Below, piece by piece: positions 51,480 through 58,909 of a DNA stretch of 64,000 nucleotides (positions are counted from its first letter, which is position 1; each line of letters opens with the position of its first letter). The stretch is taken from the NCBI RefSeq assembly GCF_001636315.1, contig NZ_KV440949.1:5040084-5104083 (forward strand), read 5' to 3'. Position numbers and translations under genes: made by a program. A model generated the notes under the pieces. That model saw only the letters and a program-made list of their open reading frames with translations, did not search any database and was not told the origin of the DNA. Source of the stretch: Neobacillus mesonae (GTDB taxonomy: Bacteria > Bacillota > Bacilli > Bacillales > Cytobacillaceae).

Positions 51480-51875
51480 ATGTCAAAGGTTACGCCGTTT
51501 TTGATGTTTCAAGGACAAGCAGAGGAAGCGATGAATTATTATATCTCTGTTATCGATAATTCAGAAATTACCAGCATCACTCGTAATGGTGGTAATGAAT
51601 CAGGTGAAGCGGCCAGTATTTTACAAGCCGTTTTTACATTAAAGGGACAGGAATTCATGTGCTTGGATAGCAACATAAAGCATGAATTTACCTTTACTCC
51701 GTCCTTTTCCATCTTTATTACTTGTGATACAGAGGATGAATTAGATCGATATTATGAGCAATTAATAAAGGGCGGACAGGCACTCATGCCGCTTGGTGAT
51801 TATGGTTTCAGTAAAAAATTCGGCTGGATTGTTGACCAGTTTGGAGTTTCATGGCAGTTTAATCTTCCTGAATAA
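51480..51875 (+). CDS. VOC-family PhnB-like protein
   Basis: A 131-residue protein of the PhnB/3-dmu-9_3-mt type of the VOC superfamily. It begins VTPFLMFQGQAEEAMNYY and contains FMCLDSNIKHEFTFTPSFSI, and ends FGWIVDQFGVSWQFNLPE. Members lack the full metal site of glyoxalase I and mostly have no known activity. The RBS AAAAGGAGATG precedes the start. A second VOC gene follows after 36 bases; the two are probably cotranscribed. Confidence 0.85.
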   Translation: MSKVTPFLMFQGQAEEAMNYYISVIDNSEITSITRNGGNESGEAASILQAVFTLKGQEFMCLDSNIKHEFTFTPSFSIFITCDTEDELDRYYEQLIKGGQALMPLGDYGFSKKFGWIVDQFGVSWQFNLPE

Positions 51876-51911
51876 TTGCTAAAATTTTAAAAAAAGAACG
51901 GAGTGTAATTA

Positions 51912-52289
51912 ATGATCAATCAAGTAGGTCAAATTATGGTGTACGTAAACAATCAGGATGAGGCAGTGAAGTTTTGGACGGAAAAAGCTGGATTTACAGT
52001 TATTTCTGAACAAAATAACGGACAAGGTTTCAGATGGGTCGAAATAGCTCCATCAAAGGAAGCGGCAACAAGCATTGTTCTTCATAATAAAGAATTAATT
52101 GCCAAAATGCAGCCAGAATTAAACCTCGGCACACCATCCTTGATGTTTTTCACAAAAAATCTAGATCAACTATATAAAGACTTTACAGAGAAAAATGTCA
52201 CCGTTGGCGAAATCGTAACCATGCCAGGCGGCAGAGTATTCAACTTCGCCGACAACGAAAACAACTACTTCGCCGTAATGGAGAAATAA
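51912..52289 (+). CDS. VOC-family protein
   Basis: A 125-residue VOC protein with QIMVYVNNQDEAVKFWTEKAGF at the start and a C-terminal VTMPGGRVFNFADNENNYFAV, containing acidic positions for a metal. It resembles the glyoxalase/bleomycin-resistance type found widely in bacilli. It is paired with the PhnB-like gene upstream. The start ATG follows ACGGAGTG. The substrate cannot be named. Confidence 0.82.
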   Translation: MINQVGQIMVYVNNQDEAVKFWTEKAGFTVISEQNNGQGFRWVEIAPSKEAATSIVLHNKELIAKMQPELNLGTPSLMFFTKNLDQLYKDFTEKNVTVGEIVTMPGGRVFNFADNENNYFAVMEK

Positions 52290-52427
52290 TAATTTTATTA
52301 TCTAGAGCTTTTCTATCTTGATTTGCTTTTTAATGAAACTCTCATTTCTTTCTCAGTAATCTCTCATCTAACTCCTTTAGGATGTAATTAAGCAAGAAAA
52401 ATATTCCACTAAAGGAGAGATTTGATC

Positions 52428-52757
52428 ATGAAAACATTTTTAGTAACAACAGTAGGTGCAGTGATGTTAGCTGGAGGGGCATATGCAGTTAATGGAAATC
52501 ATGCAGATGCTGCAGTGCAAAATAAGACGTTTTATCAACAAGACTACAAGGCCTATTACAACAACCAAGTGGATGTAACAAAACTTCCAGAATATCAAAC
52601 ACTTGCCGCTAAAGTTGACTTAACAAAATATCATACGCAGATAGTGGAAGACAATTTTAACAAACGCATCGTATTATACAAAGACCCAAACGGCAGCGCC
52701 CAGTACAAAACAATTTTCATAAAAGAAACGGAATATGTAAAAATAATTAAGCTATAA
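52428..52757 (+). CDS. Small secreted protein
   Basis: A 109-residue protein with an N-terminal signal peptide (MKTFLVTTVGAVMLAGGAYA, likely cut near residue 20 or at ADA). The mature part is basic and rich in Tyr, Lys and Asn (QQDYKAYYNNQVDVTKL). No family is recognised. The ATG at 52428 has AAAGGAGAG upstream; the TTG at 52422 is inside the spacer. A terminator follows. It is probably secreted or wall-associated. Confidence 0.65.
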   Translation: MKTFLVTTVGAVMLAGGAYAVNGNHADAAVQNKTFYQQDYKAYYNNQVDVTKLPEYQTLAAKVDLTKYHTQIVEDNFNKRIVLYKDPNGSAQYKTIFIKETEYVKIIKL

Positions 52758-52766
52758 AATGTAAAG

Positions 52767-52804
52767 AAGCACAGGGGCATTTCAGTTCCAGTGCTTCTTT
52801 TTCT
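52767..52804 (+). terminator. Rho-independent terminator
   Basis: GAAGCAC and GTGCTTC pair, with inner GG/CC, and TTTTT follows. Confidence 0.85.
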
Positions 52805-52893
52805 TGATTAAATGAAAATTTGCTAAACTATTTTAGGAACATTGTTTAAAATTAAAATAGAGCAGAATTTTCACAAAAATAGGAGATAGGATT

Positions 52894-53379
52894 ATGACAA
52901 CTATTCGCAATGTAAAAATGACAGATTTGCCGGAACTAGTAACGATTGAACAACTTTGTTTTACAGAAGAGGAAGCGGCGACGAGGGAGGCGTTTGAAAA
53001 GCGAATTCAAATGACTCCGGATAGTTTTTTCGTAGCTGAGGAAGAAGGGAAGGTCGCTGGTCTGGTAAATGGCCCGGTCATTGCCCAAGAATACATAACG
53101 GATGATCTTTTCCATGAAATAAAGCGAAATCCTGCAACTGGCGGCCATCAAAGTATTTTAGGCTTAGCAGTTTCACCTGCATTTCAAAGCCGCGGGATCG
53201 CTTCCATGCTACTGAACCATATAGAAAAAGCAGCAAATCAAAACAAACGCCAAACCATTACACTTACCTGTAAAGAAAACTTAATACCATTCTATGAAAA
53301 GCACGGCTACACCAATAAAGGTATATCTGCTTCTGAGCACGGCGGAGTAAAGTGGTACAATATGATTAAACAATTATAA
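52894..53379 (+). CDS. GNAT family N-acetyltransferase
   Basis: A 161-residue acetyltransferase with the acetyl-CoA motif LAVSPAFQSRGIASMLLNHI and IPFYEKHGYTNKGISASEHGG near the end. The pattern matches arylalkylamine-type GNAT proteins such as YxjI-neighbour relatives, but the acceptor is not known. RBS GGAGATAGG. First of four GNAT genes within 3.3 kb. Confidence 0.85.
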   Translation: MTTIRNVKMTDLPELVTIEQLCFTEEEAATREAFEKRIQMTPDSFFVAEEEGKVAGLVNGPVIAQEYITDDLFHEIKRNPATGGHQSILGLAVSPAFQSRGIASMLLNHIEKAANQNKRQTITLTCKENLIPFYEKHGYTNKGISASEHGGVKWYNMIKQL

Positions 53380-53391
53380 ATAATTCAAGTC

Positions 53392-53429
53392 ATTCCCAAG
53401 TTACGAGGTTGAAATTTGGGAATTTTTTT
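53392..53429 (+). terminator. Rho-independent terminator
   Basis: ATTCCCAA pairs with TTGGGAAT around 16 bases, followed by TTTTT. Confidence 0.8.
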
Positions 53430-53440
53430 AGCGGAAAAAT

Positions 53441-53456
53441 GTAAAGTTCACTTTAC
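53441..53456. promoter_or_regulatory. Palindromic operator before the XRE gene, copy 1
   Basis: GTAAAGTTCACTTTAC, symmetrical except at the two central bases, lies before the XRE gene. Confidence 0.6.
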
Positions 53457-53470
53457 AAAAAGAATACTTT

Positions 53471-53487
53471 ACTTTACAATATAAAGT
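53471..53487. promoter_or_regulatory. Palindromic operator before the XRE gene, copy 2
   Basis: ACTTTACAATATAAAGT shares the ACTTTA/TAAAGT arms of copy 1 at a 30-base distance and lies 27 bases before the start codon. Confidence 0.5.
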
Positions 53488-53514
53488 AATTAAATGGAAA
53501 TAGAGGTATCTTTT

Positions 53515-53724
53515 ATGATGATTAAAAATCGCGTAAAGGAATTACGGGCCAGACATGACTTAACACAAGGGGGGCTTGCGGAACGTGTAAATGTAACCAG
53601 GCAAACGATTGTTGCTTTAGAGAAGGGAAGTTACGTGCCATCATTGATGCTGGCCATGAATATTGCTAGAACCTTTCAGCTGCCAATTGAAGAAATATTT
53701 TATTTGGAGGATGATGAAGAATGA
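53515..53724 (+). CDS. Small XRE-family regulator
   Basis: A 69-residue protein that is only a helix-turn-helix domain: IKNRVKELRARHDLTQGGLAERVNV, then SRQT-like TRQTIVALEKGSYVPSLMLAM, ending in an acidic tail. This is the YvaO/YgzD type of short Cro-like regulators. The ATG at 53515 or 53518 is used with the RBS AGAGGT; the reading from 53494 contains the RBS. It overlaps the following membrane gene by four bases, and it probably binds the ACTTTA palindromes upstream. Confidence 0.85.
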   Translation: MMIKNRVKELRARHDLTQGGLAERVNVTRQTIVALEKGSYVPSLMLAMNIARTFQLPIEEIFYLEDDEE

Positions 53725-54182
53725 ACACTGTACGCAGTGGTTCCATTATGATTGTTTTGTTGGTTTTATTTGGCTGGGTGATGTCGTCATTTTATAATGC
53801 ATCCCTCGATATCGCTTCATTTTTCAAAGATACAACACAGGGTTTTCTTTTTGAGGTCAATATCTTTCCTTTCATTCTCTTTGTTGTAATTGGTGGATTC
53901 TTGACAGTATTGTCTAACCGGAAAAAGAAAAAAGATACGAAGTCGTTTTGGCTGCCTGATGAATTTGAGGAAACTGATGAACGTGAGCAGTTAATCACAG
54001 CTCGAGCTTGCAGGGCTGCATATATCAGCATGATGTATTCATTTCCGGTCATAACTGTATTGCTGCTCTTTTATCCATTTATTTTAAAAACAGTTCCGTA
54101 TTATCCCATTATTGTCTTTTCACTGCTCCCACTCATTCAAATTATGACCTACATGATTTCATGGCATAAAAATTATAAATGA
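53721..54182 (+). CDS. Membrane protein, DUF2178-like partner of the XRE gene
   Basis: A 153-residue membrane protein with four segments, two in the first half and two in the second. Between them is the motif DEFEETDEREQLITARACRAA, typical of the DUF2178-like partners of short XRE regulators. The ATGA overlap with the regulator gene points to translational coupling. The function is unknown; the pair may sense a membrane condition. Confidence 0.75.
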   Translation: MNTVRSGSIMIVLLVLFGWVMSSFYNASLDIASFFKDTTQGFLFEVNIFPFILFVVIGGFLTVLSNRKKKKDTKSFWLPDEFEETDEREQLITARACRAAYISMMYSFPVITVLLLFYPFILKTVPYYPIIVFSLLPLIQIMTYMISWHKNYK

Positions 54183-54198
54183 TTTTTTTGGAAAAAAG

Positions 54199-54238
54199 AG
54201 GCTTTCTTCGAATATGGATCCTTCAAAGAAAGCCTTTC
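54199..54238. terminator. Terminator between convergent genes
   Basis: AGGCTTTCTT pairs with AAGAAAGCCT, with A and T runs on either side. Confidence 0.85.
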
Positions 54239-54244
54239 TAATAA

Positions 54245-54697
54245 TCAACTAATCACGTATTCATACAAAAGCTCACCGTGTTCTCTCCGCCCGGTATCTT
54301 TAAAGCCGAAAGTTTCGTAAAAACGCTGTGCATCCATATTGGATTCATGAACACCCAAAATTATCGATGGGCTGCAATCAGGTAAACTCTTTAACAGTTT
54401 AATGGACTCAGTCAAAGCCATTCGGCCATAGCCTTTTCCCTGCATCGTCTCTTCAATCATAAGCCGAATAATCCAATATGTTCCATCCTCAGGATCCTTT
54501 CCATACATAAGAAACCCTATCATTCTGTCATCCAAATAAATCCCCATAGGAACAAAGGACGGTTCATATTTCGACTCCGCCAGCGAATAAACATTAGGAG
54601 CAATAAACGACCTCTGATGTGACGCAACCCGCAGCCCTATACACTCCTGCCAATTTTCTTGTGTAATCTCTTTTAACAAAATGGACAAATTAACCAT
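54245..54697 (-). CDS. GNAT family N-acetyltransferase (spermine/spermidine-type)
   Basis: A 150-residue acetyltransferase, start at ATG 54697 with AAAAAGGAG upstream; the longer reading from 54736 runs through the repeat element. Motifs are IRLMIEETMQGKGYGRMALTE and VHESNMDAQRFYETFGF. The start LKEITQENWQECIGLRV and the phrase ending GFKDTGRREHGELLYEY match SpeG/PaiA- or Blt-type relatives, but the acceptor is unproven. The gene is convergent with the XRE pair. Confidence 0.85.
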   Translation of the reverse strand: MVNLSILLKEITQENWQECIGLRVASHQRSFIAPNVYSLAESKYEPSFVPMGIYLDDRMIGFLMYGKDPEDGTYWIIRLMIEETMQGKGYGRMALTESIKLLKSLPDCSPSIILGVHESNMDAQRFYETFGFKDTGRREHGELLYEYVIS

Positions 54698-54706
54698 GCT
54701 CCTTTT

Positions 54707-54735
54707 TGATGCACGGGGACGGTTCACGTGCATCA
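54707..54735. repeat. Shortened GACGGTTC palindromic element
   Basis: TGATGCACG and CGTGCATCA form a perfect inverted repeat around GGGACGGTTCA. The left half is identical to the element at 51303, the hairpin middle is missing, so this looks like an internally deleted copy. It lies directly upstream of the GNAT start. Confidence 0.75.
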
Positions 54736-54743
54736 ATATATTG

Positions 54744-54773
54744 TAATAGTAATAGTAATAGTAATAGTAATAG
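54744..54773. repeat. Hexanucleotide repeat, five TAATAG
   Basis: Five perfect TAATAG units sit between the divergent GNAT genes at 54697 and 54932. Such tracts can change length by slippage. Confidence 0.9.
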
Positions 54774-54931
54774 TTAGTAAGGTTTTCATGCAGTTATCTT
54801 TCAATATTATACATGAATAGTTGTTATAATTTTTGTATTTTTCAAAAGAAAAAATGATTAATTCCAAAAACAGGAGAACATACCATGATATAATGATTTT
54901 ATAATAATGCTAATTTTCGGAGGATTAATAA

Positions 54932-55378
54932 ATGACCAAGATTAGACCAGCCGTAAATCATGATACTAATCAATTATACGAATTGATGAGACAGTACATC
55001 GTTGATTTTTATCAGCGTCCGGAACCAAAGGAAATCGAGTTAAAGGGATTGATTCAGCATTTGCAGGAGAATCCATCAAGCGGTCTGCAGTTTGTCGCTG
55101 AGGAGAATGGGGAATTAATCGGATTTGCCACGTTATATTTTACGTTTAGTACGCTGAATGTAAAAAGACAAGCTGTATTAAATGATTTATTTGTGCTCCC
55201 GAATGCAAGAGGTAAAAAAGTGGGCGAAAAGCTCTTTCAAACATGTTTGGATTACGTTCGAGCGAATCATTTTGCTGGAATGACATGGCAGACGGCTAAA
55301 GATAATACGACTGCTCAAACCCTCTACAAGAAAATGGGCGGGGAAATATCGGATTGGTTTTTTTATGAAATTTACTAA
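54932..55378 (+). CDS. GNAT family N-acetyltransferase
   Basis: A 148-residue acetyltransferase with LNDLFVLPNARGKKVGEKLF as motif A and TWQTAKDNTTAQTLYKKMGG as motif B. This resembles the YjcK/PhnO-type GNATs. The start ATG follows CGGAGGA. It is followed after 11 bases by a small membrane protein gene and then by another GNAT gene, all on one strand. The substrate is unknown. Confidence 0.85.
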   Translation: MTKIRPAVNHDTNQLYELMRQYIVDFYQRPEPKEIELKGLIQHLQENPSSGLQFVAEENGELIGFATLYFTFSTLNVKRQAVLNDLFVLPNARGKKVGEKLFQTCLDYVRANHFAGMTWQTAKDNTTAQTLYKKMGGEISDWFFYEIY

Positions 55379-55389
55379 GGAAAAATTCT

Positions 55390-55719
55390 ATGCTGCTTTT
55401 TAACATAACTGCCTTTTTGCTATTTACCATTTATTTTTTTTATGATTTTTTTAAGGAATTTGATTGGAATGAACTAAAGACTTCCTTTAAGCAAAAACCA
55501 TTAAGGGTATTATCGGAGTTGTTAACTGGAGTATGTCTTTATGCATTTGCCGTGAACATTATTTTCCATATTCCATACCTATCTCAGATTGCGGTCCTTT
55601 TAGTGATTTTAACAGTGGTCCCAGTCATAAGTTACATGTGGAAGAGAAATAAATTTAAGGTTATTCTTGCTTTTTCACTGTTTATTTTATATTTTTCTTT
55701 ACCGAATATATTAAGATAA
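55390..55719 (+). CDS. Small membrane protein of unknown function
   Basis: A 109-residue protein with three hydrophobic segments (about residues 1-20, 42-70 and 85-108) and an amphipathic stretch between the first two (KEFDWNELKTSFKQ). No family is recognised. RBS AAGGAAA. Because it lies between two GNAT genes with gaps of 11 and 14 bases, the three are likely one operon. Confidence 0.6.
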   Translation: MLLFNITAFLLFTIYFFYDFFKEFDWNELKTSFKQKPLRVLSELLTGVCLYAFAVNIIFHIPYLSQIAVLLVILTVVPVISYMWKRNKFKVILAFSLFILYFSLPNILR

Positions 55720-55733
55720 TTTGGAGAGTCTTT

Positions 55734-56141
55734 ATGGAAGAAACAATTAACTATACAGCCCAACCGCCCGAGGATTTTCAACTTGTACAGACTTTATATG
55801 AATCATTAGGATGGAATTCTTTAAATTTAACCGTTGAAGAGTTAGAACGCATGTGCAAACAAAGCTGGTACGCCGTCTATGCTTTCGATGCCCAGCAATT
55901 GGTGGGGATGGCACGGGTTATTTCCGATGGTGTCATTACTGGAGTGATATGTGGAGTAGGCGTTTCACCACCTTATCAATCAAAAGGGATCGGCAAAGAG
56001 CTGATGCAAAGAGTGATTGCCCATTGTGAACAGCATCGGGTCATCCCGCAGCTAATGTGTGTGGAAAACTTGGAGCCTTACTATGAAACGTTGGGATTTG
56101 AACAATTTTCCACGGGCATGGTAATCAAAATAAACCGCTGA
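55734..56141 (+). CDS. GNAT family N-acetyltransferase
   Basis: A 135-residue acetyltransferase. Motif A is VSPPYQSKGIGKELMQRVI and the C-terminal part is LEPYYETLGFEQFSTGMV. Length and order of motifs parallel the gene at 1752. The RBS TTGGAGAG precedes the ATG. It ends the small operon, with a hairpin terminator after it. Confidence 0.87.
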   Translation: MEETINYTAQPPEDFQLVQTLYESLGWNSLNLTVEELERMCKQSWYAVYAFDAQQLVGMARVISDGVITGVICGVGVSPPYQSKGIGKELMQRVIAHCEQHRVIPQLMCVENLEPYYETLGFEQFSTGMVIKINR

Positions 56142-56158
56142 TTTTTTAAAAAATAAAT

Positions 56159-56185
56159 AAGGGAGAAAGCTCTATTCTCCCTTTG
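56159..56185 (+). terminator. Rho-independent terminator
   Basis: AAGGGAGAA pairs with TTCTCCCTT around AGCTCTA, 17 bases after the GNAT stop. Confidence 0.8.
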
Positions 56186-56237
56186 GATAAAATATTATAA
56201 GGAACTCTATTTGGGAAAGGGGAAAGGGGAATGCGGT

Positions 56238-56504
56238 ATGGATTTGGTTCTGCTTGTCTGCCTCTCCGTTTATGCTGTTTATTGCCTTATTATGATTCCG
56301 ATACAATACGCTAATATTGGAGAAACGAAGAAACGGTTTAAGAAACTTAATAAATCGCATAATGAAATTTATGATGAGATGACATTTGAGGAGCAGCAGC
56401 TGCAACTTAATCTTCAGGGGAATTTAATGAATCTCGTGCCGACTTTAATTGCAACTTTTATTTATAAGATACGTTTCAAATTTAATAAGGTTTCACAATT
56501 TTGA
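56238..56504 (+). CDS. Small membrane protein of unknown function
   Basis: An 88-residue protein with an N-terminal membrane segment (MDLVLLVCLSVYAVYCLIMI), a charged middle part (GETKKRFKKLNKSHNEI) and a second hydrophobic stretch near residue 65. The ATG at 56238 has a run of AAAGGGG upstream; the frame can be read back to 56211 but starts inside that run. No family is recognised. Confidence 0.5.
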   Translation: MDLVLLVCLSVYAVYCLIMIPIQYANIGETKKRFKKLNKSHNEIYDEMTFEEQQLQLNLQGNLMNLVPTLIATFIYKIRFKFNKVSQF

Positions 56505-56582
56505 AAAGAGGCTATCTATTATTCTTTTTGATCAGTGGGAAAAAGGTAATGGGGGTTTTATAAATTTTCATAAGGGGCAAAA

Positions 56583-56853
56583 ATGGTGGATGAGCGATAT
56601 GCTATTACTTTAGAAGAAAAAGAGAAAAGGGTATGGAAGGTCCATTGGATTCGTTTCCGAGTAAGGAAAAGCGTAAGATTATTGTGTTACAGCATATTTT
56701 AACCGATTCGAACCGAACGAGAAGTATTTCGAAAAAGAGATTAATTAGGTGTTAAAATCGATTTACGCAGATTTTGCTACAATTCGAAGATATTTAATCG
56801 AGTATGGGTTTATGGATCGAAGTAAGGATTGTATGAAATATTGGGTGAAATAG
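56583..56853 (+). pseudogene. DUF2087 protein, degraded
   Basis: Parts of a DUF2087 domain (found at the end of some ArsR-type regulators) are readable in different frames: FPSKEKRKIIVLQHIL, then FEPNEKYFEKEIN, a TAG, and VLKSIYADFATIRRYLIEYG, DRSKDCMKYWVK. A frameshift lies near 56703 and the TAG in the DUF2087 motif EIN-E-VLK is a second lesion. Only the C-terminal part of the original protein is represented, preceded by unrelated sequence. Confidence 0.7.
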
Positions 56854-56871
56854 TTTTTATATATGAAGTAG

Positions 56872-56898
56872 GCAGATGCAAGTAGTATCTGCTTTTTT
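56872..56898 (+). terminator. Terminator after the DUF2087 remnant
   Basis: GCAGAT pairs with ATCTGC around nine bases, followed by six T. Confidence 0.75.
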
Positions 56899-56956
56899 GT
56901 TTGTAAAGAATAAGCGAAATGGAATATTGAGCGAACAGGAAGAGGAGAGGGTCAAC

Positions 56957-57089
56957 TGTCAAAAGTGAGGGTGATTTTACCCAAGGATGGATATGAAGAG
57001 TTGGTAATGGTCAAAATAAACGGCTGATTTTGCCCGGGAAGAGGAAGGAAGTGGTTCGACCGGTCAAAATGATAGACGGGTTCTGTCTA
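56957..57089. repeat. Degenerate 52/53-bp repeat tract
   Basis: GTCAAAA begins at 56958, 57010 and 57063, so the period is 52 and 53. The middle unit has GGTCAAAA and TTTTGCCC arms around eleven bases, then a purine-rich linker (GGGAAGAGGAAGGAAGTGG). This layout is that of the array at 19074 with other arm sequences. From 57090 to 57378 no gene or clear signal is seen. Confidence 0.5.
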
Positions 57090-57378
57090 AGAAAGCCGAT
57101 ATAAAGCCTCTAGTTCTAAAATACATCAAGTTCTTTTTCATCGAGCCGCTTCTACCCAAGTTTTACACCTTCAACTAAGCACAATTACCTATTTTTAATC
57201 GAAAATTCTACCTTTTTCAACAAATGGAATAATAGTTTCCACTATCGAGATAGTAAAAAAGATATAATATCGGTAGAATGCCGTCATTTTTTGTCTAACT
57301 CTTAAAGTTTACGAAACTAGGAATATCACCGATAATCAACTGAGAACGCTTACAATTAATAAGAATAGGAGTGGTTAA

Positions 57379-58785
57379 ATGGCGAAGAAAAAAGTAATCT
57401 CGGCATTATTAACGGCGGGGCTGGTGTTAAGTGTAAATGGAGCATATGCCCAGGGACCAGTAAGTGGAGCACCAAATCAGAATGCAGCATCAGCATTCGA
57501 CAACAAAATCATCAAGAAAATTAACGCAGACAATATGTACAACACTGTTGCTTACTTATCAGAGGTACCCCGTCAAGCAGGGACACCTGGTGAGCTAAGA
57601 GGGGTTCAGTACATAGAGGGCAAGTTTAAGGAGTATGGCTATGAAACTGAAATCCAGCCTTTCAAAATCTACTCTGCTATTCGAAACAATGTTAGCGGCT
57701 TACTAGAAGTTGGTGGACAAGACCTAAAACCTTATGTAATGACAGGATCCTATAGTGGTGATGTAACAGCAGAAGTGGTCAATGTGGGCCTCGCAAAAGC
57801 TGGTACGGTGCCTGACTCCGTAAAAGGGAAAATTGCCCTAATTGAACGCGGCGATATTACTTTCGTTGAAAAAATCCAAAACGTATTCGATAAAGGTGCA
57901 GTCGGTGTAATCATGTACAACAACACCGGGACATCAAATGGATTTGGACAAGCAGCTTACGGACAAAACATTCCTGCTGTTTCAATTACAAGAGCCCAAG
58001 GTTTGGCATTAGTAGACCAAGTAAAAAATGGCCCGGTAACAGCACATATTAAAGTAACCGGTTCCGGTATGGAAGAAAAAACTTCTTACAACGTCATTGC
58101 CAAAATGAAACCGAACAAAAACAAAGATACCGGCCAAGTAGTCATGATCGGCGCTCACCATGATTCCGTTCCAAACGGCCCTGGCGCCAATGACGATGCC
58201 TCTGGGGTTTCAGCAGTATTAGAGCTTGCTAGAGTAATGGCCAATATGCCAATTGATACAGAACTGCGCTTCGTCACTTTCGGATCTGAGGAGTTGGGTC
58301 TATTAGGCTCCTATCATTATGCTGGAACATTAAGCGATGAGGAAGCTGATAAAATCGTCGCTCACTTCCAAATGGACATGATCGGAAGTAAAGATGCCGG
58401 TGGCGATAACAAAGCAAACGGGTTGATTATGTACACAATTGATGGCAAGAAAAACCTAGTGACGGACCTTGCTTCTGCGGCAGGTGCTAGAACTGCTTTA
58501 GGTGAAATTGTTCCTTATGGCCAGCTAGGACGAAGTGACCACCAGCCATTCCATGAGCTTGGCATTCCAGCAGCCTTATTCATTCACTCACCGCTTGAGC
58601 CATGGTATCACACACCTGCAGATACGATTGACAAAATCGATAAGCAAAAATTACAAGAAACAGCTGAAATTGTTGGAGCATCAGTCTATCAAATTGCTCG
58701 TCCAGATACTCCAGCATTAGAACATTCACGAGTAGCTCCACAACCGGTTGATTATGATTTCGAAAATCGCCCGCCTGGTGCTTAA
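57379..58785 (+). CDS. Secreted M28 aminopeptidase with PA domain (first of two)
   Basis: A 468-residue secreted protein: signal peptide (about residues 1-24, ending AYAQG), a segment of the M28 fold, a PA insert (about 130-230), and the M28 zinc core. Zinc and catalytic motifs are GAHHDSVP, GANDDASGVSA, FGSEELGLLGS, FQMDMIGSKD and WYHTPADT. It resembles B. subtilis YwaD (about 455 residues), a secreted leucine-type aminopeptidase. The RBS TAGGAGTGG precedes the ATG. A near-identical paralogue follows. Confidence 0.9.
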   Translation: MAKKKVISALLTAGLVLSVNGAYAQGPVSGAPNQNAASAFDNKIIKKINADNMYNTVAYLSEVPRQAGTPGELRGVQYIEGKFKEYGYETEIQPFKIYSAIRNNVSGLLEVGGQDLKPYVMTGSYSGDVTAEVVNVGLAKAGTVPDSVKGKIALIERGDITFVEKIQNVFDKGAVGVIMYNNTGTSNGFGQAAYGQNIPAVSITRAQGLALVDQVKNGPVTAHIKVTGSGMEEKTSYNVIAKMKPNKNKDTGQVVMIGAHHDSVPNGPGANDDASGVSAVLELARVMANMPIDTELRFVTFGSEELGLLGSYHYAGTLSDEEADKIVAHFQMDMIGSKDAGGDNKANGLIMYTIDGKKNLVTDLASAAGARTALGEIVPYGQLGRSDHQPFHELGIPAALFIHSPLEPWYHTPADTIDKIDKQKLQETAEIVGASVYQIARPDTPALEHSRVAPQPVDYDFENRPPGA

Positions 58786-58807
58786 TTAAGTTGAGATGTA
58801 ACAATTC

Positions 58808-58864
58808 AGGTGCTTTTCCTGCTGAAACTACTAGTGTTCAGCTTTGGAAAGGCACCTAGTTTTT
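58808..58864 (+). terminator. Terminator between the two aminopeptidases
   Basis: AGGTGCTTTTCC pairs with GGAAAGGCACCT; inside, GCTGAA pairs with TTCAGC. TTTTT follows. Confidence 0.85.
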
Positions 58865-58909
58865 AAGATGACTATATTCTAAATGGTAGAATAGGAGGAG
58901 GTTTATTTA

